64,000 nucleotides of DNA, from contig NZ_CP020038.1 in the NCBI RefSeq assembly GCF_002157225.2, forward strand, positions 5,734,501 through 5,798,500, read 5' to 3'. The DNA is from Agarilytica rhodophyticola (GTDB lineage: Bacteria; Pseudomonadota; Gammaproteobacteria; Pseudomonadales; Cellvibrionaceae). Under the pieces are notes generated by a model. That model searched no databases. It was not told where the DNA came from and saw nothing but the letters and a program-made list of their open reading frames with translations. Shown here one piece after another: positions 29,093-36,521 of this stretch. Within the stretch, counting starts at the first letter, position 1. Each line of letters starts with the position of its first letter. The translations under genes and the position numbers were made by a program.

Positions 29093-29989
29093 TTACCTAT
29101 CCAGTTGATAAACGGCTATCATAGTTGCACCTTTCTGAACGGGAACAGGCCAATTGCACTTGGTGGCTAATAGGCTCAGAATATAGGCTATGGGTGTACA
29201 GAAGCCTAAAAGTAAACGTCTTTTCTTTTTTAACACCCCCATTTTTTTTAAAAAGAAAATCAACCAAAAAAGTGGCTTCTCCCATATTTCAAGGTTTGGT
29301 TGATGGAGAGAGATTAATGTTAATGACAGTTCTTCACCTAGGCGTTTCAGCGCTTCCTCATTCCATAAACTCAAATGATGAGGAGGAATATTAAGAGGAA
29401 AAAGCGGAAAATCTTGAAGGTAGGAATCTTCGTAGGGAACGCCGACGATTAGCCGCCCGCCTTTTTTAAGGCCAGAGAGCGCTCTTGCGAGAAAGTCCTT
29501 AGGCTGTTCTAAATGCTCCACAAATTGGAATAAAACTAAGGCATCGTAGTAAGATGGATGTCGATCAATATGCTCATGAACATCTTCAGATAAAATCTCC
29601 TTACCAGAATGTGAATAGTCCAAGCCTTGATAATAAGCATCCTCTAGATAAGACTTAAAATATCCAGGCCCACAACCGATATCCAAGACCTTAGCGCCAG
29701 CCTCAATATAACCGGCAGCATAGTGATACTCCTCTTTTATAGCAGGATAATACCAATCTTTTTTTTGCAATTGTTGGTATAACTCCTGCTGTGCCGATAC
29801 ATGGGGCGAGAAAAAACCTAAGCGGCAATCCCCGCAACGATAAAGGGAGAGGGTTCCAATGTCTTTAAAATATGGGGCGACATCTATTTGAAGAAAAAGC
29901 TGATAGAGAAAGGCAATCCAATCAACTGAGTTTTTTTCAACTAAGTTGACATGTGACGAATTGCAGACGGGGCAACAAATCTTTTTCAT
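29093..29989 (-). CDS. Class I SAM-dependent methyltransferase with N-terminal zinc ribbon
   Basis: 298 residues. Two CxxC pairs at the N-terminus (CCPVCNSSH near residue 5 and RCGDCRLGF near 52) form a zinc ribbon typical of methyltransferases that act on sugars or polyketide/lipid intermediates. The SAM-binding motif is VLDIGCGPGYF, followed by ALVLFQFVEHLEQP and LKKGGRLIVGVPYED. The C-terminus has a hydrophobic stretch (LFWLIFFLKKMG). The start overlaps the stop of the upstream gene by 4 bases (ATGA), so the two are translationally coupled. Substrate not predictable. Confidence 0.85.
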   Translation of the reverse strand: MKKICCPVCNSSHVNLVEKNSVDWIAFLYQLFLQIDVAPYFKDIGTLSLYRCGDCRLGFFSPHVSAQQELYQQLQKKDWYYPAIKEEYHYAAGYIEAGAKVLDIGCGPGYFKSYLEDAYYQGLDYSHSGKEILSEDVHEHIDRHPSYYDALVLFQFVEHLEQPKDFLARALSGLKKGGRLIVGVPYEDSYLQDFPLFPLNIPPHHLSLWNEEALKRLGEELSLTLISLHQPNLEIWEKPLFWLIFFLKKMGVLKKKRRLLLGFCTPIAYILSLLATKCNWPVPVQKGATMIAVYQLDR

Positions 29990-30666
29990 GAATCTGACAG
30001 CTGAATATTCTTAATAAAAGCAACACCTCTCTTTTTACTATCTTCAGAATCTGCAGATAGTGCTAGAAAACGAATCTTGGGCATAGGAAAACCAAAAGCC
30101 TCTTGAAAATCTTGCTTTAAATTACGTTTCTCTATCTGCCATAGCCCCAAGGACTCCTCTTGAGTTTTTAAGGCAATCATCTTACCAAAACCTCGAATAT
30201 GAGGGTTATCAAAGAATTCTTGATCCGAAGCAGTTCCTCCCCAGACGTAAGTCAAAATACGCCCTTGTAAGGGAACACCGACGAAACTTCGGGCAATTTT
30301 AGCTTTTGTTCGCATCCACCAACTATCGTATTTAGGATTGGATTCAAACCAAATATAGATCGCGATAGGACGATCATCTCCCCGTTTCTTTTTTAATGTT
30401 TTGCTAGGCAAACCATCTTCAACTTTCCATTCCCAAGAAAGTACATTCCCCATACGCTCCTCAGCGTTAACCTCACGATAAATTAACGCGTTGCTAGCAG
30501 GAGAAACAATTTTAATGCCATTATCTTCAGTGATAGAGAATTCACTAGCAGGAACCTTCTTTTTTGTTAGGATTTTCCATCCATTTTTTTCAAGTTCGGA
30601 ACCCAAGAAGGCCGCTAAATTTTGGCTTAATAGGAAGATAGCTAAGCAGAAACACAGTTTTTTCAT
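29986..30666 (-). CDS. DUF3047 family exported protein
   Basis: 226 residues with a signal peptide (LCFCLAIFLLSQNLAAF). DUF3047 features: NGWKILTKKKVP, VLSWEWKVEDGLP, DDRPIAIYIWFE, ILTYVWGGTA, IRFLALSADSEDS. The family is widespread in Proteobacteria and of unknown function; the fold is a beta-sandwich probably binding a ligand in the periplasm. It is coupled by an ATGA overlap to the downstream methyltransferase, which suggests a shared pathway. Confidence 0.85.
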   Translation of the reverse strand: MKKLCFCLAIFLLSQNLAAFLGSELEKNGWKILTKKKVPASEFSITEDNGIKIVSPASNALIYREVNAEERMGNVLSWEWKVEDGLPSKTLKKKRGDDRPIAIYIWFESNPKYDSWWMRTKAKIARSFVGVPLQGRILTYVWGGTASDQEFFDNPHIRGFGKMIALKTQEESLGLWQIEKRNLKQDFQEAFGFPMPKIRFLALSADSEDSKKRGVAFIKNIQLSDS

Positions 30667-30801
30667 TTTTTATCACGTTAATTAATAGGCTAAATTACCA
30701 TCTTTAACAGGTAAAGCATTGGTTGCGCGTGGCCCTCATGCTCATTTTTAATTCGAGGCTGCCCATTATTTCCCGGCTGCTTTCCTTCTTTTAAATCTCC
30801 T

Positions 30802-30828
30802 ACACCAGATATTATTAATAACTGGTGT
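30802..30828 (-). terminator. Hairpin at the end of the deacetylase gene
   Basis: ACACCAG (30802-30808) pairs with CTGGTGT (30822-30828) and overlaps the stop codon of the minus-strand deacetylase-like gene. The 7-bp stem is followed by no clear T-run, so termination is only possible. The gap 30667-30801 contains nothing else of note. Confidence 0.35.
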
Positions 30829-31754
30829 TATAATTTCAAATCTGCACAGGCAGAAATAGCGCGAATAACGCTTTTTGCACTGTCTTTGGAGTAGCCTCCA
30901 CCGCCGAGCATAACCGTTGGAATTGAGCGCTGGTGAAGTGCTTGCAGTGTGAGCTTTTCTCTTGCGGCCACATCATCAATCGTTAAACATAGCCCACCGA
31001 GTTTATCCGTTAATAAAGTATCCGTGCCCGCGACCACAAAGGCCAGACGATAATCATCGTCTAGTTTTTGCAATGCCTCGCTGTAGCTTTGCAAATATAT
31101 TTGTCCCTCTGTACCTGGCCTAAGAGGGACGGCAATGTCAACACGGTCGCGTGTATAGCCAGATGCTGGATAAATACCGGCATTATAAATGTCCAAAATC
31201 GTCACCTGCTTATTTTCCATAAAGGTGTAGGCATTACCATTGCCATGGTGAGCGTCGGTATCAATAATCAGTATCTTGTCATCTTCTGCCAACACGCCAT
31301 TGTTAACTAATTTCTGGTGACAGATACCAATATCATTATAAATACAAAACCCTTCCATATTTTGTTGCACGGCATGGTGGTAGCCACCCGATATATTCCA
31401 ATAGATGCCGCCCTCACTTAATGCTTTTTGTGCACCGAGTATTGTTCCAGCCACACCCCAACGCATCGGCTGAAGTATCTTGCGATCTAGAAAGGAAAAA
31501 GAGATAAAAGGAATACGAGGGACTTCTAGGGCTCTAAAGATGAATACAGAATCCCTTACTTTTTTTCGCATAATACTGGAAAAAAAGCCATCAATTAACT
31601 CCATGCTGGCAGATTCGGGAGGCTCAATAAAATTAACTCTGCTATTGGACTTTAAGCCTTGGTGGATCGCTTTAAACTTCATTCCGTCAAAAGGATGTAA
31701 GTAATTTAATAGCCCAAGGTTGATATTATAATTTGTGCTGTAGATAACATTCAT
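30828..31754 (-). CDS. Histone-deacetylase-family hydrolase (class IV/HDAC11-like)
   Basis: About 308 residues from the ATG at 31754; an earlier ATG at 31805 would add 17 residues, but the family N-terminus (NVIYSTNYNINLG, LHPFDGMKF) begins at the later one, which has a GGGTGGG sequence upstream. Zinc-hydrolase motifs are intact: GGYHHAVQQNMEGFC (His pair), YNDI, LIIDTDAHHGNGNA (zinc Asp and His), VAGTDTL (second zinc Asp) and VMLGGGGYS. Bacterial members act on acetylated polyamines, acyl-lysines or small amides. No acetoin or polyamine genes are nearby, so the substrate is unknown. Confidence 0.88.
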   Translation of the reverse strand: MNVIYSTNYNINLGLLNYLHPFDGMKFKAIHQGLKSNSRVNFIEPPESASMELIDGFFSSIMRKKVRDSVFIFRALEVPRIPFISFSFLDRKILQPMRWGVAGTILGAQKALSEGGIYWNISGGYHHAVQQNMEGFCIYNDIGICHQKLVNNGVLAEDDKILIIDTDAHHGNGNAYTFMENKQVTILDIYNAGIYPASGYTRDRVDIAVPLRPGTEGQIYLQSYSEALQKLDDDYRLAFVVAGTDTLLTDKLGGLCLTIDDVAAREKLTLQALHQRSIPTVMLGGGGYSKDSAKSVIRAISACADLKL

Positions 31755-31929
31755 ACTATTGCCCACCCTGCGATGCCAGTCCTCTAGGGGCTGTTCATGC
31801 TCCATACCCCGCCATTCCCTGAATAGATTTCTGCATTACAATATATACACACTGCCACCATAGCTACCAAGTTTACAAAAAACAAACTGAAACGCCCATC
31901 CAAGCCATATATTGGCTTGAGTTTTTCTA

Positions 31930-32541
31930 TCAATTTTTTACCTGTACGCCTTCATCAAATTGATTTGCGTAGTTATTACCTAAATCTGTTGTAAAAAATA
32001 CACCTTTTAATCCGGCTTTTTCAATGGCATTTTTTATGTTCTCGTTACATTGTAAAGTCATACAGGCATTGTACATAGATCGGAATACAGCCCACCTCTC
32101 TACTTTATTTTCATGAAAAGCCATATGCTCTAAATCACCCCATTCATTTTTACGGCTTAGTTGAGTATCCAATGCATCTGCATTTTCAGCCACTTGTAAA
32201 GGAATGAAAAAATAGGCTTCGCCTAACTCATAGCTCAACGTTATAAATTCACCGTCATTTTCCAGCAATGAATGTAAACATTGATAAGCTTTGGCATTTA
32301 GGAATAAACGCCCTTGCACATCGGCTATATCCGGAATAGGTTTATCTTTATATTCTTTAGCAATTCCCGGAAAGCTGACGCGTACAGGTTCTTGAAACAC
32401 ATCTTTAAATGAACGGGGTTCATGATTAATATCAATACGTTTTTCGATGGCTTCGCCGATTTCTCCGACCAATATATCAAGGTGATCTGAATCCCATACC
32501 ATAGGGCGGTGCTGATTATCGGATGCCAGAGTATAAAGCAT
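31930..32541 (-). CDS. Imm11/DUF1629-like protein, candidate immunity partner of the AHH nuclease
   Basis: 203 residues from an ATG at 32541, chosen because AGGA lies 8 bases upstream and the start is 1 base after the stop of the AHH gene; a start further upstream would overlap it by 59 bases. The sequence has the loose DUF1629/Imm11 pattern: a front part with SFPGIAKEY and ADVQGRLFLNAKAYQCL, a middle strand FITLSYELGEAYFFIPLQV, and a late KAGLKGVFFTTD. This family is often encoded just behind AHH or other polymorphic toxins. Tight spacing supports co-translation. Direct neutralisation is inferred. Confidence 0.65.
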   Translation of the reverse strand: MLYTLASDNQHRPMVWDSDHLDILVGEIGEAIEKRIDINHEPRSFKDVFQEPVRVSFPGIAKEYKDKPIPDIADVQGRLFLNAKAYQCLHSLLENDGEFITLSYELGEAYFFIPLQVAENADALDTQLSRKNEWGDLEHMAFHENKVERWAVFRSMYNACMTLQCNENIKNAIEKAGLKGVFFTTDLGNNYANQFDEGVQVKN

Positions 32542-32542
32542 T

Positions 32543-33154
32543 TTATCGTCCTGTTTTGGGCATAACATTAGGCGGGACATTACCAGATTGAAGTAAAACA
32601 CGCACTATTCGCAGAGCATTAATAAGTTGTTCAGGGGTTTTAATCGTTAGGTAGTTTATGCGTCTATTAAGCCAGTTGTAGTATTCAGTATGGTGGATAC
32701 GACAATGTGGTACAGCGTGGCGAAGATAGTTAGGCATATATTTACGGTCATCCCAATCTTTCGGCAGCCAGCACCCATTAAAAGGATCATCAATTCTCAT
32801 TAATAACCATGCCATGATTGCACGCAAAATAACCGATCCTTCATGAGCACCAGAAATCAAAGCATGGCAATCACACCGGGAAGATGGGCGAGGGTCACCC
32901 GCTGCTGTCATATTCCGCGCTAAACGACTTGATCTATGATGTTCTCCGATTAAGTCTTTACGGCTCATATTTATAGCTTCGGCGCGGTAGCGATCTAGCC
33001 GATCATACAAGCCGCCAATGGTTTTAAGGCGCATAAAATCGGCAATTGAGGGCTTATCTTTCTTAACAAAGTCAGCAATAAGCCAATCAACTTTGGCCTG
33101 AGGAAACTTAATATCAGGAAACATTCGGCGATCCTTGTATGTGGGGTAAGGCAT
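32543..33154 (-). CDS. AHH-type HNH/Endo VII nuclease domain protein, candidate toxin
   Basis: 203 residues, no signal peptide. The C-terminal half fits the AHH nuclease family: CDCHALISGAHEG (the A-H-H region, here CHALIS), then LLMRIDDPFNGCWLPKDW, and HAVPHCRIHHTEYYNWLNRRI with the distal His cluster. The N-terminal part (MFPDIKFPQAKVDWLIADF) is not recognised. A stop codon lies four codons upstream of the ATG and no ribosome-binding site is evident, so the piece may be a detached toxin tip. The next gene, 1 base downstream, is an Imm11-like protein, which supports a toxin-immunity pair. Confidence 0.7.
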   Translation of the reverse strand: MPYPTYKDRRMFPDIKFPQAKVDWLIADFVKKDKPSIADFMRLKTIGGLYDRLDRYRAEAINMSRKDLIGEHHRSSRLARNMTAAGDPRPSSRCDCHALISGAHEGSVILRAIMAWLLMRIDDPFNGCWLPKDWDDRKYMPNYLRHAVPHCRIHHTEYYNWLNRRINYLTIKTPEQLINALRIVRVLLQSGNVPPNVMPKTGR

Positions 33155-33444
33155 AAAAACGAATTAGCTGCTTTTGCTACCTCTGATGCTATCAAAGAAG
33201 TACCCGCCATTATTGTAATTGCCCGCCTCAATATCGATTTTGGTTTTCTAATAGATTATCTGTGAGTTATTTCGCAAAACATCTGCTTAGGCCTTACAAG
33301 CACTCTAATAGAGTTAACAAAATAACGGAAAACCCACCGATATGTTAAGCAATAGTAATCATAATACCCACAATCAATATTTAATATGACAGCTTTGGCT
33401 CCTAATATTGTGCGATAACTATATGCATACAAGTGGAGTTCATT

Positions 33445-34533
33445 ATGAAAGAGGTTATGTTATTGGGCGCTGGCAAAATTGGCGCGATTATTACTGAATT
33501 GTTGTCGTCGTGCGGTGATTACCATGTCACAGTTGTCGATCTTAACGAACAAAACCTTTCTCGTTTACCTAAGCGTGATAATGTCCAAGTCAAGCGCATT
33601 GATGTCACTGATAAAGAAGCCTTATTGAAAGCGATGCGTGGCCAGTTTGCTGTTCTAAGTGCGATGCCTTACCAAGTAACACGTAATGTGGCGATGGCGG
33701 CAGCGGAAGCTGAGGTGCACTATTTGGATTTAACCGAGGATGTGGAAACCACCAATATCGTTAAAGATCTGGCGAAAAATAGTAAGAAGGCATTTATTCC
33801 TCAATGTGGCTTAGCGCCTGGGTTTATTACTATCGCCGCTTACGAGTTAGCAAAGAAATTCGATTCTCTGCAAAACGTGCATATGCGCGTAGGTGCTCTT
33901 CCTAAATACCCATCTAATGCTCTGAAGTACAATTTAACGTGGTCAACCGATGGGTTGATTAATGAATACTGCAATCCTTGTGAAGCGATTGTTGAAGGAG
34001 AGTTAACGAAGGTGCCTGCACTAGAGGAACTGGAGGAGTTCTCTCTCGACGGTGTGGATTATGAGGCATTTAATACCTCTGGTGGTCTCGGTACTTTGTG
34101 TGAAACATTAAATGACAAGGTATGTAATCTTAATTATCGTACAGTGCGCTATCCGGGTCATCGCGACATTATGAAGATGTTGCTCCACGATCTACGCTTA
34201 AAAGATCGTCAAGATCTACTAAAAGAGATTATGGAAGAAGCCCTGCCAATTACTTTTCAGGATGTTGTTTTAGTATTCGTCAATGTTAGTGGCAAGAAAG
34301 ACGGTATGCTGGTGCAGGAGTCCTATGTAAATAAAGTATATAGTCGAGAAATTAACGGCAAGCTGTGGAGTGCAATCCAGATCACCACGGCTTCTGGTAT
34401 TTGTACGGTATTAGATTTATTAGCTCAAGGTAAACTTGCTGATAAAGGCTTTATCAAACAAGAAGACATCTTGTTCGATGACTTTATTAACAATCGCTTC
34501 GGACAATACTATGCCGAGCAAATAGCTAAATAA
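33445..34533 (+). CDS. Lysine 6-dehydrogenase / saccharopine dehydrogenase-like oxidoreductase
   Basis: 362 residues from the ATG at 33445, which has GTGGAG 7 bases upstream; a GTG at 33433 is also in frame. The Rossmann motif is LLGAGKIGAIITEL. Family motifs: VHYLDLTEDVETT, FIPQCGLAPGFITIAAYELA, MRVGALPKYPSNALKYNLTW, STDGLINEY, AFNTSGGLGTLCETL, YRTVRYPGHRDIM. These match bacterial lysine 6-dehydrogenases (Agrobacterium type, about 370 residues) better than two-domain saccharopine enzymes. It would yield 2-aminoadipate 6-semialdehyde from lysine. The next gene encodes the dehydrogenase expected for that product, supporting the assignment. Confidence 0.82.
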   Translation: MKEVMLLGAGKIGAIITELLSSCGDYHVTVVDLNEQNLSRLPKRDNVQVKRIDVTDKEALLKAMRGQFAVLSAMPYQVTRNVAMAAAEAEVHYLDLTEDVETTNIVKDLAKNSKKAFIPQCGLAPGFITIAAYELAKKFDSLQNVHMRVGALPKYPSNALKYNLTWSTDGLINEYCNPCEAIVEGELTKVPALEELEEFSLDGVDYEAFNTSGGLGTLCETLNDKVCNLNYRTVRYPGHRDIMKMLLHDLRLKDRQDLLKEIMEEALPITFQDVVLVFVNVSGKKDGMLVQESYVNKVYSREINGKLWSAIQITTASGICTVLDLLAQGKLADKGFIKQEDILFDDFINNRFGQYYAEQIAK

Positions 34534-34620
34534 TATAGCTGGACAACACCGAAAAGTTAAAAAGAAAAGTTAATTTGCTAACTATAGCTGAATGACTATA
34601 AAACGGCATAAAGAAGAGAG

Positions 34621-36132
34621 ATGAAAGCTCAAATGAAAATTCAAGAATTATTTGCCAAGATGAATCTCACCACCGATGACATTGCATCCGGTGATTTAAA
34701 AGTATCCTCCCCGATCGATGGCGAAATGATAGGTCAAGTAAAGTCTTATAGCAGCGAAGAAGTTGAGACTTGTATTGCGCAATCGGTCACGGCGTTTCAT
34801 GCATGGCGTCAAGTACCAGCGCCTAAGCGCGGTGAATTAATTCGCGTGTTCGGCAACACCTTACGTGAGCATAAAGAGGCCCTCGGAGCCTTGGTAACAC
34901 TGGAATGTGGAAAGATTTACCAAGAAGGCTTGGGTGAAGTGCAAGAGATGATCGATATTTGCGATTTTGCTCTGGGCTTATCACGTCAGCTTTACGGTTT
35001 AACCATTGTCTCAGAAAGACCCGGCCATAAAATGCAGGAACTTTGGCAACCTATTGGGCCAGTTGGCATTATTTCAGCGTTTAATTTCCCAGTGGCTGTA
35101 TGGGCATGGAATACGGCCTTAGCTATTGTCTGTGGTGATCCGGTAATTTGGAAACCTTCCGAGAAAACGCCTCTCACAGCCATTGCTTGTCAAAAATTAT
35201 TCGAGCGTGCATGTGAAGAAGTGGGAGATGTGCCAGCCAATTTATCCCAGTTAATTATTGGTGAACGAAACGTTGGTGAGCAACTAGCTGCCGACAAACG
35301 TGTACCCGTTATCAGTGCCACTGGCAGTTGCGCCATGGGTCGTAAAGTGGGACCAGTAGTAGCGCAGCGCTTCGGTCGAAGCATTTTAGAATTAGGCGGT
35401 AATAACGCTATTATCGTTGCACCCTCAGCTGATTTAGAAATGGCTGCCAATGCTATTGTCTTTGGTGCGGTGGGTACCGCTGGGCAACGTTGCACCAGCA
35501 CACGTCGACTCTTTATTCATGAAGATGTTTACGACAAATTAGTGCCAGTACTTAAAAAAGCTTACCAAAGTATTCGCATAGGTGATCCATTAGATGAGGC
35601 TAATTTGGTTGGGCCACTGATTGACCAGCAAGCTTTTGATGCAATGCAAAGTGCCCTAGTACTCGCCAAAGAAAATGGTGGCGAGGTACTCGGTGGTGAA
35701 CGGGTTATGCCAGTAGACAGCAAAGATGCTTTCTATGTACAACCTGCGTTAGTAGAAATGCCAATTAGTGAACAAACGGTGCAGCATGAAACATTTGCAC
35801 CCATTTTGTACATCTACCAGTACCGAGATTTAGAAAAAGCTATTCACTTGCAAAACAATGTGCCACAAGGTTTGTCATCTGCCATATTCACCACGGATGT
35901 GCGCGAAGCTGAGTTGTTCACTTCATCGGTTGGCAGTGATTGCGGTATCGCTAACGTCAATATCGGTACTAGCGGTGCTGAAATTGGCGGCGCTTTTGGC
36001 GGAGAAAAAGAAACCGGTGGCGGTCGCGAATCGGGATCTGATGCTTGGAAGGCTTACATGCGTCGTATGACCTCTACCACCAATTATTCGCGCGAGTTGC
36101 CTTTAGCGCAGGGAATAAAATTTGATCTTTAA
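34621..36132 (+). CDS. Aldehyde dehydrogenase, aminoadipate-semialdehyde dehydrogenase-like (ALDH7/AmaB type)
   Basis: 503 residues. Motifs of the ALDH7/aminoadipate-semialdehyde group: QELWQPIGPVGIISAFNFPV, VIWKPSEKTPLTA, SATGSCAMGRKVGPVVAQRF, ILELGGNNAIIV (catalytic Glu), GTAGQRCTSTRRLFIHE (catalytic Cys), and ANVNIGTSGAEIGGAFGGEK. The second ATG at 34633 is an alternative start. It would oxidise 2-aminoadipate 6-semialdehyde to 2-aminoadipate with NAD(P)+. It is placed 87 bp behind the lysine dehydrogenase-like gene, fitting a catabolic operon. Confidence 0.88.
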   Translation: MKAQMKIQELFAKMNLTTDDIASGDLKVSSPIDGEMIGQVKSYSSEEVETCIAQSVTAFHAWRQVPAPKRGELIRVFGNTLREHKEALGALVTLECGKIYQEGLGEVQEMIDICDFALGLSRQLYGLTIVSERPGHKMQELWQPIGPVGIISAFNFPVAVWAWNTALAIVCGDPVIWKPSEKTPLTAIACQKLFERACEEVGDVPANLSQLIIGERNVGEQLAADKRVPVISATGSCAMGRKVGPVVAQRFGRSILELGGNNAIIVAPSADLEMAANAIVFGAVGTAGQRCTSTRRLFIHEDVYDKLVPVLKKAYQSIRIGDPLDEANLVGPLIDQQAFDAMQSALVLAKENGGEVLGGERVMPVDSKDAFYVQPALVEMPISEQTVQHETFAPILYIYQYRDLEKAIHLQNNVPQGLSSAIFTTDVREAELFTSSVGSDCGIANVNIGTSGAEIGGAFGGEKETGGGRESGSDAWKAYMRRMTSTTNYSRELPLAQGIKFDL

Positions 36133-36521
36133 GTTAGGGCCAGTTAATGGCTATTACTATTAAGATGCATGAAAAGAATACTCATCGGTAACAGACACGC
36201 TGTGAATACATCCTTGTGCGCTCTGCGTCGGCTTACCGTCAAGCGGCACCGAGGTACTGTCAAGCAGCCTCCGAAGGTCTGATACCTAAGAGTACTCTTT
36301 ATTTTCGTTACGCTAGTAACAGGCGAAAGCCCTTTTCTTGGCTTTGCGGTAGTGTAAAGCCAAGAAAATTTAAAGAACTTTGTGATATAAAAGTGCTCTA
36401 TTTACCATCCACTGGGGCCGGTCATCACTAATAGCATTGGTGCTTGTTGGCCCTGGCAAGATATCGAAAAGAATAAAACGTTTTAACTTCCATACATGAT
36501 GTTTAAATATGAGATGTCTGC
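36133..36521. repeat. Intergenic repeat-like element with a long hairpin
   Basis: The segment about 36190-36440 begins with CGCTGTGAATACATCCTTG and GCTCTGCGTCGGC, wording that recurs in dispersed repeats of marine gammaproteobacteria. TTTTCTTGGCTTT (36333-36345) pairs perfectly with AAAGCCAAGAAAA (36356-36368) around a 10-base loop. The open frame inside it (36216-36431) is low in family features and is not called. The element interrupts the lysine operon between the aldehyde dehydrogenase and E1 genes, so the E1 gene may have its own promoter. Confidence 0.55.

Noticed and set aside
33155-33250. Short coding-like stretch upstream of the AHH gene (reads NYNNGGYFFDS and then a stop)
   Set aside because: Only about 27 codons are open between stops, too short to call, though it may be the end of a lost upstream gene.
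36216-36431. 71-codon frame inside the lysine-operon gap
   Set aside because: It lies in a hairpin-containing repeat-like element and has no protein features.
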